From Microbacterium testaceum (GTDB lineage: Bacteria > Actinomycetota > Actinomycetes > Actinomycetales > Microbacteriaceae): 64,000 nt of DNA. The stretch covers positions 1 through 64,000 of the forward strand of contig NZ_BJML01000010.1 in the NCBI RefSeq assembly GCF_006539145.1. Direction: 5' to 3'. The notes beneath the pieces were generated by a model. It made no database searches. It had not been told where the DNA came from and saw only the letters and a program-made list of their open reading frames with translations. A program made the position numbers and the translations under genes. Below are positions 44,988 to 54,245 of the stretch, piece after piece (within the stretch, counting starts at the first letter, position 1; each line of letters opens with the position of its first letter).

Positions 44988-45971
44988 TCAGAGGTGCGGA
45001 ATGACCTCGCGCTCGAAGAGCGAGATGCCGGAGGTGTCGTAGGCAGCCTCGGGGAAGTAGTGGATCGCGTAGCCGAGGCCGTGATCCGCGCGCTCGCGCA
45101 GGCGCTCGACGATCTGCGCGGGCGTGCCGAAAGCGTCGGACGAGCGGTAATCGGCCTCGATGGCATCCGCCCGCTCGTCGCCCACGTGCGGGCGCAGCCG
45201 CGCGACGACGGCGGCCAGACGGTCGGATGCCTCGGCCTCGGTCTCGGCGACGATCGTGTTGAAGTTCGTCGAGCGGGTGATCTCCGACGCGTCGCGACCG
45301 AGGGTCTCGCAGTGCCCGCGCAGCACCTCGGACTTGTGGTCGAACTCCTCGAGCGAGCCGCCGAAGTTCGTGTACGAGGCGTACTTCGCCGCGATCTTGA
45401 GCGTGACCTTCTCGCCGCCGCCGGCGATCCAGAGCGGGATGCCGCCGGGCTGAAGGGGCTTCGGCTGCACGATCGCGCCGTCGACCTCGTAGTACTTCCC
45501 CGACAGGGTCGCCTCGCCGGTGGTCCAGGCCTGGTGCATGATCTCGACTCCCTCGCGCAGTCGCCCGAGACGCTCCGCGATGGGCGGGAAGCCATAGCCG
45601 TAGGCCTTCCACTCGTGCTCATACCAGCCGCCGCCGATGCCCATTTCGGCGCGGCCGCCCGAGATCGCGTCGACCGTGGCCGCGACCTTGGCGAGGTACG
45701 CGGGGTTGCGGTAGCCCATGCACGTGCACATCTGGCCGAGGCGGACGCGGTCGGTCGCGGCGGCGAAGGCAGCCATGAGCGTCCACGCCTCGTGGGTGGC
45801 CTCCGTGCTGGGAACCGGCGTGGTGTGGAAGTGGTCGTACACCCACAGCGAGGCCCACGGACCGTCGTCGGCGCTCTGGGCGAGGGAGTTCATCACCCGC
45901 CAGTGCTCCGCGGGGTCGATCCCCACGAGGTCGAAGCGCCAGCCCTGCGGAACGAAGATGCCGAAGTCCAT
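44988..45971 (-). CDS. LLM-class F420-dependent-type oxidoreductase
   Basis: This 327-residue luciferase-like TIM barrel belongs to the group with F420-dependent members. It starts MDFGIFVPQGWRFDLVGID. It contains SLWVYDHFHTTPVPSTEATHEAWTLMAAFAA and MCTCMGYRNPAYLAKVAATVD, and ends with a GISLFEREVIPHL tail. ATG 45971 is 6 bases after TAGGGT on the minus strand (leaderless). F420 use and the substrate are not certain. It stands alone, with a 153-base gap to the methyltransferase. Confidence 0.9.
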   Translation of the reverse strand: MDFGIFVPQGWRFDLVGIDPAEHWRVMNSLAQSADDGPWASLWVYDHFHTTPVPSTEATHEAWTLMAAFAAATDRVRLGQMCTCMGYRNPAYLAKVAATVDAISGGRAEMGIGGGWYEHEWKAYGYGFPPIAERLGRLREGVEIMHQAWTTGEATLSGKYYEVDGAIVQPKPLQPGGIPLWIAGGGEKVTLKIAAKYASYTNFGGSLEEFDHKSEVLRGHCETLGRDASEITRSTNFNTIVAETEAEASDRLAAVVARLRPHVGDERADAIEADYRSSDAFGTPAQIVERLRERADHGLGYAIHYFPEAAYDTSGISLFEREVIPHL

Positions 45972-46125
45972 GGGCTCACCCTAGGCGGGGGCGCCGGCAT
46001 CGCGGGCCGTTCGTGCGGAACCCGCCCGGGGTGGGGCACGATGCGCGGCGCGCGCCCTGACGCGGTGCGGCGCGATGCGCGCGGAGGCAGCCGGGCCGGC
46101 CGACGACAGCGACGCCGAAGACGGC

Positions 46126-47079
46126 TCAGCCGGCGAACGGCTCCAGGCGCCCTCGCATCACGGCCACGGCATCGGCGTTGTCGTCGATGAGCACCGAGTG
46201 CCGGCCCAGGGGGGCGGCGACGGCGCCGAGCGTGCCACTGCCGGCGAACATGTCGAGGACGCGATCGCCGGGGCGCGAGGACGCCTGCACCATGCGGCGC
46301 AGGACGCCCTCGGGCTTCTGCGTCGGGTACCCCGTCTTCTCGCGACCGGTGGTCGGCACGATCGTGTGCCACCACACGTCGGTGGGCATCTTGCCGCGCG
46401 CGGCCTTCTCGGCGGTGACGAGACCCGGGGCCATGTACGGCTCGCGGTCCACGGCGTCCGAGTCGAAGAAGTACTTCGCGGGGTTCTTGACGTACACCAG
46501 GATCGTCTCGTGCTTGGTGGGCCAGCGACGCTTCGTCTTGGCGCCGTAGTCGTACGCCCAGATCAGCTCGTTGAGGAACTTGTCGCGCCCGAACAGTGCA
46601 TCGCACATGACCTTGGCGTAGTGGACCTCGCGGTAGTCCAGGTGCAGGTAGAGGGTGCCGTCGTCGGCGAGCAGGCGCCACGCCTCGACGAGCCGCGGCT
46701 CGAGGAAGCCCCAGTAGTCGTCGAAACGGTCGTCGTAGGTACGCAGATCGCCGCGCAGGCGCGCGTACTCGCGCCCGTGGAAGCCGCGCTGGACCACCGG
46801 GGGCGGGGGCGGCTCCTCTTCGGGGAACTCGAGCATGTTCGGATCGTCGAGGGATGCCGCGGCCTCGGGCGGGGCGGCATCCGGGGCCTCCTCCACCGAT
46901 GCTCGGCGCGTCGCCGACTCGACGGCCTTCGAACGCGTGCGCCCGGTGTTGAAGGGCGGATCGAGGTAGACGAGCGCGAACGACCCATCGGGATAGTTCG
47001 GGGTGACGCTGAGGTTGTCGGCGTGGTGGATCTCGACGCCGCCCGGAGCGGGCGCGTCGGCGGGGATCTCGGCGCTCAC
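46126..47079 (-). CDS. Beta-class DNA methyltransferase (N6-adenine or N4-cytosine type)
   Basis: This 317-residue protein has motif IV DPPF in LVYLDPPFNTGRTR near residue 40 and motif I FAGSGT in DMFAGSGTLGAVAAPLG near residue 280. The order IV then I marks the beta class. Between them is the target-recognition region (about 150-240), including LIWAYDYGAKTKRRWPTKHE. An Ala/Pro/Glu-rich insertion (about 60-100) includes FPEEEPPPPP and is unusual. No restriction gene lies nearby, so it appears to be an orphan. GTG 47079 overlaps the stop of the lipoate ligase gene (GTGA); a GTG at 47097 is possible. Confidence 0.85.
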   Translation of the reverse strand: MSAEIPADAPAPGGVEIHHADNLSVTPNYPDGSFALVYLDPPFNTGRTRSKAVESATRRASVEEAPDAAPPEAAASLDDPNMLEFPEEEPPPPPVVQRGFHGREYARLRGDLRTYDDRFDDYWGFLEPRLVEAWRLLADDGTLYLHLDYREVHYAKVMCDALFGRDKFLNELIWAYDYGAKTKRRWPTKHETILVYVKNPAKYFFDSDAVDREPYMAPGLVTAEKAARGKMPTDVWWHTIVPTTGREKTGYPTQKPEGVLRRMVQASSRPGDRVLDMFAGSGTLGAVAAPLGRHSVLIDDNADAVAVMRGRLEPFAG

Positions 47080-48125
47080 GGGACGCGCTGCAGCCACGCG
47101 TCGGTGGCGAACTTCGAGTCGACGAGCGCCTGGGCCTCGGCGTACTCCTCGTCGCTGATGTGCCCCGGGGTCGCCCCGTACAGCGTGGTGAAGGTCTGGA
47201 TGAAGCGCTCGATGACCTCGGCCCGGGGAAGACCGGTCTGGCTGCGCAGCGGGTCGACGCGCTTGGCGGCCGACACGGTGCCCTTATCGCTGAGCTTCTC
47301 GCGGCCGATGCGCAGCACCTCGGTGAGCACCTGGCCGTCCATGTCGTAGCTGAGGGTCGCGTGGTGCAGCACCCCGCCGTTGGCGAGGCGCTTCTGGGCG
47401 GCGCCGCCGATCTTGCCGTGGGGACCCGCGATGTCGTTGAGCGGCTGGTACACCGCGTCGATGCCGAGCGAGCGCAGCGCCTGGAGCACCCAGTCGTCGA
47501 GGAACGCGTACGAGTCGGCGAAGGTCATACCGGCGACGAGGGATGCCGGGACGTACAGCGAGTAGGTCACGATCGAGTTGGCCGCCATCATCATCGCGCC
47601 ACCGCCCGAGATACGGCGGACGATGTCGAAGCCGTGCTTCTCGGCGCCCGCCGGGTCGACCTCGTTGCGCAGCGACTGGAACGAGCCGATGACGACGGCG
47701 CTCTCGTCCCACTCCCAGAGGCGCAGGGTGGGCTTGCGCAGCCCCGCGCCCACGCGGGTGGTGAGCACCTCGTCGAGGGCGAGGTTCATGCGGGGCGAGA
47801 CGGGCTCGTCGTGCACGACCTCCCACTCGAAGTCGGCCCAGCCGGGAGCGGTCACCAGCGCGCGGCGGATCGCGGTCGCCACCGATTCGGGCGTGAAGCC
47901 GAGAAGCTGCGCCCCCTCGGGAAGGGCCGCGCGGATCGCCGCGGCGATCGTGGGGACGTCGGACTCGACCGGAAGACCGTTGACGGCCGCGTCGATGTCG
48001 TCGAGGGCGTCGTCGGGCTCGAGGAAGAAGTCGCCCGCGAGGTGGAAGCCGTGGATACGGCCCTCGCGCTCTTCGAGGTCGACGACGACCAGTTTTCCCC
48101 CGGGGACCTTGTACTCGCCGTGCAT
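47076..48125 (-). CDS. Lipoate-protein ligase-like protein with N-terminal LplB-type domain
   Basis: This 349-residue protein has a lipoate/biotin ligase A/B fold from about residue 100: SPRMNLALDEVLTTRV, VVIGSFQSLRNEV and RRISGGGAMMMAANSIVTYSLYV (the GGG loop), then DIAGPHGKIGGAAQKRLANGGVLHHATLSYDMD with the catalytic Lys in GKIGG. It would attach lipoate to E2 or H proteins. The first 95 residues (MHGEYKVPGGKLVVVDLEE, later ALPEGAQLLGFTPES) look like the LplB-type C-terminal domain, here placed N-terminally. ATG 48125 is 6 bases after TAGGCT (leaderless). It is translated with the methyltransferase. Confidence 0.85.
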   Translation of the reverse strand: MHGEYKVPGGKLVVVDLEEREGRIHGFHLAGDFFLEPDDALDDIDAAVNGLPVESDVPTIAAAIRAALPEGAQLLGFTPESVATAIRRALVTAPGWADFEWEVVHDEPVSPRMNLALDEVLTTRVGAGLRKPTLRLWEWDESAVVIGSFQSLRNEVDPAGAEKHGFDIVRRISGGGAMMMAANSIVTYSLYVPASLVAGMTFADSYAFLDDWVLQALRSLGIDAVYQPLNDIAGPHGKIGGAAQKRLANGGVLHHATLSYDMDGQVLTEVLRIGREKLSDKGTVSAAKRVDPLRSQTGLPRAEVIERFIQTFTTLYGATPGHISDEEYAEAQALVDSKFATDAWLQRVP

Positions 48126-48210
48126 GGCTCCAGCCTACGGCGGTGCGGCCGCACACGCGGCGGCCCAAGACGGCGCGGAGCGCGAGACGGTGCCGCTCGG
48201 CGCCGAGGCG

Positions 48211-50364
48211 TCAGCGGGAGGCGGTCTCGAGGCTCGGGAGGCCCTCGGGCATCACGAGGGGGACCGAGCGCGCGCCCGGCCACCAGTTCGCGCGGCCGAG
48301 GAGCGTCATCAGAGCGGGTAGAAGGAGCCCGCGCACGACCGTGACGTCGAGGATCACGGCCACGACCATCCCCACCCCGATCTCTTTCATCGCCACGAGC
48401 TCGCCGAACGCGAAGCCGAGGAAGACGATGCAGATGGCCACGGCGGCCAGCGTCACCACCGGACCCGTGCGGGCGATGCCGTGGCGCACGGCCTCGGCGT
48501 TCGCGGACCGCGGGTCGGCGAAGAGGTCGCGCGCGCGCCAGCGTTCGGTGATGCGGGCGAGCAGGAACACCTCGTAGTCCATGGTCAGGCCGAAGGCGAG
48601 GAGTCCGATGAGCAGCGGGGTGGTGACATCGAGCGTGCCCGTCGGCTCGAACCCGAGCAGGGGCGCGCCCCAGCCCCACCCGAAGACGGCGGTCAGCACG
48701 CCCAGGGTCGAGGCCACGGTGAGGCCGGCGAGCACGAGCGCTTTCGCCGGCACGACGACGGAGCGGGTGAGGGCGAACAGCAGCGCGAAGCTGGCCGCGG
48801 CGACGATGAAGAGCGCCCACGGCAGGCGCGAGGCCAGGTGGTCGCGCGTGTCGATGAGCGAAGCGGCGGGACCCGTGACCTCGAGCGGCACCGGGGAGTC
48901 CAGACCGCGCACCGCGTGCACGAGGCTCTGCGCCGCCGGCCCCGTCGCACTGTCGCCGGTGGGCGTGAAGGCGACCGCGGTGACCTCGGGCGGCAGGCCC
49001 TGGACCACGTCGGCGTCGGCGACCTCGGGCAGGGCGGCGATCCGATCGAGGACGCCGGTGACCGCGGCATCCCGGATCGTTCCATCGAGGACGACCGTGA
49101 CGGGCTCGATCCCGATCCCGGTGAAGCCGGTCGTCGTCGCCTCGTACGCCCGGCGCTCCTCCGCGGCCGCGGGGAGAGAACGGATGTCGGAGTCGTCGAG
49201 GGCGAGGGATGCCACGGGAGCGGCGAACAGCATCAGCAGAGCCGCGGCGGCGACGGCGGCGACGCCCGGGCGCCGTTGCGCGAAGCGCGTGGAACGAACG
49301 AGCACGCCCTCGCGCGCGGCGCGACCGGCCCAGGGGCGAGCCCAGGTGCGCGCTTCGGCGGAGGGGAGGGCGCGGTGCAGGAGCGAGAGCGTGGCGGGAA
49401 CGAGGGTGAGGCCCGCGAGGGTCGAGATGACGACGACCACGGCTCCGCCGAGCGCCATGCCCGACAACAGCGGGTCGCCGAGCGCCAGGATGCCGACGAG
49501 GGCCACCGTCACGGCGAGACCCGACACGAGCACCGCGCGACCGGCGCCGGCGACGGTGCGGGCGATCAGCTCGTCGAGGGGGACGGTGGGGTCGGCGGTG
49601 CGCTCCTCGCGGAGGCGCAGCACCACCAGGAGGCTGTAGTCGACCGCGAGGCCGAGACCCAGGATCGTGACGACGTTGACCGCGAACTCGTTGACGTCGA
49701 CGACGCGGGCGAGCAGGCCCAGGGCCGCCAGCGTCGGGGCGATCGCCGCGAGGGCGGCGACCACGGGGATCATCGCGATGCGCAGCGACCCGAGCGCGAG
49801 GGTGAGCAGCACGACGAGGACGAGGATCGCGGCGCCCTCACCGAGGGCGGCGTCGGCGGTGGCGCGGTCGACGAAGGCCTCTTCGGCCAGCAGAGGGCCA
49901 CCGACGAGCACCTCGGGAGCGTCGATCCCGTGCAGCAGGCCGGAGACGGCGGATGCCGTGGCGACGGCCTCGTCGCCGCTGAGGCCGACGGCCAGTTCGA
50001 CGACGACCAGCGACGAGCGTCCGTCGTCGCCGATCGCCCCGCCGGCCGTGTAGGCGTCGGTGACCTCGGCGACCCCGGGCAGGGAGCGGATGGACGACAT
50101 CGCCGCGGTCGCGCTGTCGCGCAGCGTCGGGGAGAAGAAGTCCTCCCCGCGGAGGACGGCGGTGACGATCTCGCCCTCGGGGTCGAGGGCATCGAGGCGG
50201 TCGCTCGCGCGCAGTGACTCGCTCCCGGCGGGAGCGTCGGCGACCGAGACCGTGCGGTCGAAGGCGTCGCCGGCGAGGGCACCACCGCCGACGACCAGCA
50301 CTGCCCACACGAGGAGGACGAACAGGCGATGCCGGCTGACGCGGCGACCGAGGGAGAACAGCAT
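48211..50364 (-). CDS. MMPL-family (RND) transporter
   Basis: This 717-residue membrane protein has twelve predicted helices in two repeats, each with a large loop after the first helix (residues about 40-165 and 385-510). The MMPL signature TGFTGIGIEPVTVVLDGTI lies in the second loop. Helix-rich blocks such as ALGEGAAILVLVVLLTLALGS and LAFGLTMDYEVFLLARITE (with the GLTMDYEVF motif) support proton-driven export. Cargo is likely lipid or a wall/surface molecule but is not defined. The ATG at 50364 is preferred (AGAGG at 5 bases); a longer start at 50382 is possible. A terminator hairpin lies upstream. Confidence 0.88.
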   Translation of the reverse strand: MLFSLGRRVSRHRLFVLLVWAVLVVGGGALAGDAFDRTVSVADAPAGSESLRASDRLDALDPEGEIVTAVLRGEDFFSPTLRDSATAAMSSIRSLPGVAEVTDAYTAGGAIGDDGRSSLVVVELAVGLSGDEAVATASAVSGLLHGIDAPEVLVGGPLLAEEAFVDRATADAALGEGAAILVLVVLLTLALGSLRIAMIPVVAALAAIAPTLAALGLLARVVDVNEFAVNVVTILGLGLAVDYSLLVVLRLREERTADPTVPLDELIARTVAGAGRAVLVSGLAVTVALVGILALGDPLLSGMALGGAVVVVISTLAGLTLVPATLSLLHRALPSAEARTWARPWAGRAAREGVLVRSTRFAQRRPGVAAVAAAALLMLFAAPVASLALDDSDIRSLPAAAEERRAYEATTTGFTGIGIEPVTVVLDGTIRDAAVTGVLDRIAALPEVADADVVQGLPPEVTAVAFTPTGDSATGPAAQSLVHAVRGLDSPVPLEVTGPAASLIDTRDHLASRLPWALFIVAAASFALLFALTRSVVVPAKALVLAGLTVASTLGVLTAVFGWGWGAPLLGFEPTGTLDVTTPLLIGLLAFGLTMDYEVFLLARITERWRARDLFADPRSANAEAVRHGIARTGPVVTLAAVAICIVFLGFAFGELVAMKEIGVGMVVAVILDVTVVRGLLLPALMTLLGRANWWPGARSVPLVMPEGLPSLETASR

Positions 50365-50388
50365 GGGGAACCTCTGGGACATGAGGGA

Positions 50389-50428
50389 GCGCCCCCGGCG
50401 ACGGACGCGAGTCCGCCGCCGGGGGCGC
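50389..50428 (-). terminator. Terminator of the PA14/propeller/DUF1080 gene
   Basis: Perfect 12-base arms 50389-50400 and 50417-50428 flank an inner weak stem. It lies 9 bases past the stop of the large minus-strand gene and upstream of the MMPL gene, so it separates the two. Confidence 0.8.
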
Positions 50429-50436
50429 CGGGGGGA

Positions 50437-53400
50437 TCAGCCGCAGCTCTTGGCCGCGTACGAGGCCGTGGCCTCTCCGGTGCGACCGTCGCCGGTCGCC
50501 GACACCGTCGCTTCGCCGGCGGGGACCGAGACGGCACGGGTGGTGAAGGTGTGGAACACCGTCGCCCCGGGCTGGACGGCGGGGATGACCCGCTCGCCCC
50601 ACGCCGTCGTGAGGGTCACGTCGACCGGCACCGTGTCGGTGTTGGTCGCGCGCACCGTCAGCGTCGCCTTCTTCGCCATGCAACGGACCTCGGCGGAGGC
50701 CGTCACCGCGAGGGGTGCCGGCTCGTCGATGTCCTTGACCCGAACGTTGCGGTACGACACCGCTTCGCCCCCGCCGTGGTTCTGCAGGCCGATGAAGCCC
50801 TGCGAGAGGTCACGCGCCGGATCGGTGCTGGTGAAGTCGTTCACCAGCGTGCCGTTGAGGTAGATCTTGATGGTCTGCCCCTTCACGACGATCTCGTACG
50901 CGTTCCACGAGCCGACGGGCTTGAGCGCAGCCTCGACCGCCGCGGCATCCGCACCCTGGAAGGTGTAGATCGCACCGGTGGTGCGGTCGGCGGCGTCGGT
51001 GGCGTCGATCTGGATCTCATAGCCCTGGTTGACCGCGACCCACGGGTCGTTCTGCGGGTCGGGGAAGCCGACGAAGACGCCGCCGTTGTGATCGGCGATG
51101 AGCTTCCAGTCCAGCTTGAGGCTGTACTCGTTCAACTCCTGCGCCTTGTGCCAGAGCAGACCCATTCCCCCCTCGCCGCGGATGCTGCAGTCGTTCTGTC
51201 GACCGAAGCCCCCGGGGCCCGCCATGCGCCAGCCGGCGTTCAGGCTCTCGAGAGTGCCGTCGAACAGCGAGCGGTACCCGTCCTCGACCTGCGCCGGAGC
51301 GCAGATGTCGGCGGTGCCGATCGAGAGGACGTCGACGTTGATGTTGCCCTTGTTGCCCGACTCGTACTTCAGCGCGATCGTGTTCGCCCCGGCGACCAGC
51401 GGCATGTCACGCGTGATCGTGGCCCAGGTCTTCCAGTCACCGGTCGAGGGGAAGTCCCACTTGCCGAGGTTCTGGCCGTTGACGTACAGGTTCACATCCT
51501 TGGTGCCGGGCGCGGGGTTCGGCCCGTTGGAGTAGCGCACGTTGACCGGAACGGTGCCCGCGGCTTCGGCGTTCACCGTGAACTCGAACGCGGAACCGGC
51601 CTGCCACAGGCCACCGGCGAAACCGGCACCCGAGTAGCCGCTGTGCTCCACGTCGAACTTGGCACCGCCGATCAGGCGGGCCTCTTCGGCCTCGTACCAG
51701 CCCTGGTCGGCCGGCGAGACGTAGCCCGGCAGGGAGTTGAGCGTGTACCAGGCCTCGGTGCTCCACAGCTTGTCGCCACTGGCGGCGGCGAAGGGCTGCG
51801 GGGAGCGCAGGTGCACGACGCGGCCCTGCTTGAGACCGTCGAAGGTCACTGTGACCGTCTTGCGGTCGGCGGATGCCGTGGCGCTCGTCAGCGAAAGGAT
51901 CTCTTCGTCGACCTTGGGACCGCCGTAGGTGGAGGTCGGCAGGTAGCGCCACTGCTCGGCGCGGTATGCCGTGGCGAGGTTCGCCACCGTCTCGTCGGAC
52001 AGGGGCTGGGTGTACTCGATCTCGAAACCGCCCTCGACGACCTTCATCGAGGTCATGTCGAACGTGTTCTGCGTGGTCTTCGGGACGAGCTTCTGCAGGC
52101 CGTAGGTGAGCTTGCCCGCCTCGCCCCAGTTGCCGCCCTCACCCGTGCCGCCGATGTAGAGCGACTTGTCGGGGCCCTCGATGACGCGGTTCACGCCGAC
52201 CTCGAAGCCCGCGGAGTGGCGGAACACCGCCCCCTGGAACTCGCCGTCGACCTTTTCGAGGAAGGCGCGCTGCAGGCCGCCGTAGGTGACGTCGCCGAAC
52301 ATCATCTGGCCGGCGAAGGGGCCGTCCTTCAGCATGATGGGCGTGCTCGGCGAGTTGCCGATCTCGTTCTGCGGGATCCACACCACCGGCGGGGTCACCG
52401 GGTTGGCGTCGAAGGGCCCGGCGGGGTTCGTGTAGTGGTTGAAGAACCGGTCCTGCTTGATGTTGACGAGCTTGTTCGCGGGCAGCCAGGCACCCTGGTT
52501 GTCCATCGCGAACAGTTCGTTCTCGGGGCCGAAGGCCACGCCGTTGGGCGTGCGGAGACCCCCGGCGACGTAGCTGATCGCTCCGGTGGCCCGGTCGATC
52601 TTCACTGAGGTGCCGCGGTTCTTCGCGGGCTGCGGGTTGGTGGTGGCCCCGCCGTTGTCGATCGCCACCGAGAGGTTGACGTAGAAGTTGTCCTCGTCGT
52701 GGATCAGGCCGAAGGCGAACTCGTGGAAGTTGTTGCCCGAGGGGTACTCCGCGACCTTGCGCTTCGTCTCGTACGAGCCGTCGCCGTTCGTGTCGCTGAG
52801 CTCGGTGAGCTGGTAGCGCTCGGAGACGTAGATCTTGTCGTCGATGACATCGATGCCCATGGGGTTGAGCAGACCGCCGGCCGCCTCGACGACGGTGACG
52901 TCCTCGGGGCCGTCGGCCGCCTGGGCGCCCTTGAGCACGAAGACCTTGCCGGGGGTGGAGGTGTCCCACCCGCCGGAGTTGACCGAACCGGTGGTCAGCA
53001 CGGCGAGGTCGCCGTTGCCGAGGAAGGCCAGACCCGAGACCTTCGGGGTGAAGCCCTCGGGGCGCAGGTTCACGAGCGTGTAGTCGGGGTTCACGGCATC
53101 CAGGCGCAGACCGTCTCCGGCGGAGTCGGTGCTGCCCTCGCAGTACTTCGTCCCGGGGGCGGTCACGCGGACGACACCCGCCTCGGTGCTGAGCACGCTG
53201 TTGGGGATGACGGTGAAGCTCGAGGAGCCCGGGACCTTCCATTCGACGGTGAGTTGCTGGCCGTTGGTGGCCTCGAACATCTCGACGAAGAGGTCGTGCA
53301 CGCCCACGTCGAGCGTGACGGTGCCCTCGACGGATTCCGCTCCGTGGAGGCCGTCGTTGTCGATCAGCTGCGTGCCGTCGAGCGTGAGGCGTGAACCGTC

Positions 53401-53784
53401 GTCGCTCGTCAGGCGGAAGACGTACTGACCGGGGGTGCTGATGGTCAGATTGGCCAGGGCGTGCGTGATGAAGTTGTCGCCCGCGCCGAACTGCTCGTCG
53501 GTGCTCCAGTCGATGGTCGACATGAGCTTGTCGACGTTGGGGGTCTGGCCCGACTTGAGCGTGCAGAGCTCGGTGAGGGGCGGGGTGGAGTACGTGCGAA
53601 GCGTCACCCCCGGTTCTTGTTTGGGCAGGTCCGCCGGCGTATTGACGGCGGGGGCGACGGCGGCACCGGCGGGCAGGATCGCTCCTGTGGCCACCAGTGC
53701 TCCGCCCAGGAGACCGGCCGCGAGGGTTCTCGCGACGCGGGTGCTGCGCCAGCGGGGGCCGGACAAGACAGCGGGTACGGGCAT
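50437..53784 (-). CDS. Large secreted PA14 / beta-propeller sugar-dehydrogenase-like / CBM / DUF1080 protein
   Basis: This 1,115-residue protein has a signal peptide (about 1-42). A PA14 domain follows (about 60-190: GQYVFRLTSDDGSRLTLDG). A six-blade GDH/Hhip-type propeller (about 205-600) contains LAFLGNGDLAVLT and GGLRTPNGVAFGPENELFAMDNQG. A CBM35/CBM6-like domain lies at about 695-830 (EEARLIGGAKF). A DUF1080 domain lies at about 840-1020 (YRSLFDGTLESLNAGW, then KLDWKLIADHNGGVFVGFPDPQ, then SYRNVRVKDI), and an Ig-like tail follows. DUF1080 is known as a 3-keto-glycoside hydrolase/lyase fold, and the propeller resembles PQQ-type sugar dehydrogenases; both activities are inferred. The second ATG (53784) has AAGGAG at 5 bases; the first, 53787, only 2. 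Confidence 0.85.
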   Translation of the reverse strand: MPVPAVLSGPRWRSTRVARTLAAGLLGGALVATGAILPAGAAVAPAVNTPADLPKQEPGVTLRTYSTPPLTELCTLKSGQTPNVDKLMSTIDWSTDEQFGAGDNFITHALANLTISTPGQYVFRLTSDDGSRLTLDGTQLIDNDGLHGAESVEGTVTLDVGVHDLFVEMFEATNGQQLTVEWKVPGSSSFTVIPNSVLSTEAGVVRVTAPGTKYCEGSTDSAGDGLRLDAVNPDYTLVNLRPEGFTPKVSGLAFLGNGDLAVLTTGSVNSGGWDTSTPGKVFVLKGAQAADGPEDVTVVEAAGGLLNPMGIDVIDDKIYVSERYQLTELSDTNGDGSYETKRKVAEYPSGNNFHEFAFGLIHDEDNFYVNLSVAIDNGGATTNPQPAKNRGTSVKIDRATGAISYVAGGLRTPNGVAFGPENELFAMDNQGAWLPANKLVNIKQDRFFNHYTNPAGPFDANPVTPPVVWIPQNEIGNSPSTPIMLKDGPFAGQMMFGDVTYGGLQRAFLEKVDGEFQGAVFRHSAGFEVGVNRVIEGPDKSLYIGGTGEGGNWGEAGKLTYGLQKLVPKTTQNTFDMTSMKVVEGGFEIEYTQPLSDETVANLATAYRAEQWRYLPTSTYGGPKVDEEILSLTSATASADRKTVTVTFDGLKQGRVVHLRSPQPFAAASGDKLWSTEAWYTLNSLPGYVSPADQGWYEAEEARLIGGAKFDVEHSGYSGAGFAGGLWQAGSAFEFTVNAEAAGTVPVNVRYSNGPNPAPGTKDVNLYVNGQNLGKWDFPSTGDWKTWATITRDMPLVAGANTIALKYESGNKGNINVDVLSIGTADICAPAQVEDGYRSLFDGTLESLNAGWRMAGPGGFGRQNDCSIRGEGGMGLLWHKAQELNEYSLKLDWKLIADHNGGVFVGFPDPQNDPWVAVNQGYEIQIDATDAADRTTGAIYTFQGADAAAVEAALKPVGSWNAYEIVVKGQTIKIYLNGTLVNDFTSTDPARDLSQGFIGLQNHGGGEAVSYRNVRVKDIDEPAPLAVTASAEVRCMAKKATLTVRATNTDTVPVDVTLTTAWGERVIPAVQPGATVFHTFTTRAVSVPAGEATVSATGDGRTGEATASYAAKSCG

Positions 53785-54245
53785 CATTGCTCCTTCGGAT
53801 CAGCGGCGGGGGTGACGGCGTCCGCTCGGACCGCACAGGTCGCCCTCGACCGTGGTCACTGTAGGAGTCTTTTGTCGATACGTCTACAAAACCTGACTAA
53901 TTTGCGTGAAGAACTGCTGAAATCTGGCCCACGCACGGCCCACCGAAGACAGTAGCGCCCGCGAGACGTACCAAATTTCCCGATGAGGGCAATAAAAGAG
54001 CGAACGAGAAGCAGTCCGAGCACCGTGCAACTTTTGCTTGACGACCCGCGGAAGCCGCACTACTGTCGCAACGAACCCGCAGAACCGACCCGTGACAGCG
54101 CCGCCACGAGGCTCCCCCGAGTCCGCCGCGCCCGCTCGAAACGACGGCATCCCACGTTCACCGATCGGCTGGACGCCGGTCGTCCCGACCACCCGCCGGC
54201 GCCCGCCGACGACTCCACCCCTCGCGGTGGAAGAACGGAGCACCC
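53785..54245. other. About 460-base divergent gap with AT-rich control region
   Basis: No gene is seen. It holds the Shine-Dalgarno box and promoter of the large minus-strand gene, and an inverted repeat TTTTGT (53870-53875) / ACAAAA (53886-53891) that could be an operator for it. A clear promoter for the plus-strand cassette lies at 54038-54066. Confidence 0.6.
54038..54066 (+). promoter_or_regulatory. Sigma-70-type promoter of the WxL-like cassette
   Basis: TTGACG (54038-54043), a 17-base spacer and TACTGT (54061-54066) match the standard form. The 5' leader to the start at 54246 is about 170 bases. Confidence 0.7.

Noticed and set aside
46126..48125. Restriction-modification system
   Set aside because: Only a methyltransferase is present; neighbours are metabolic.
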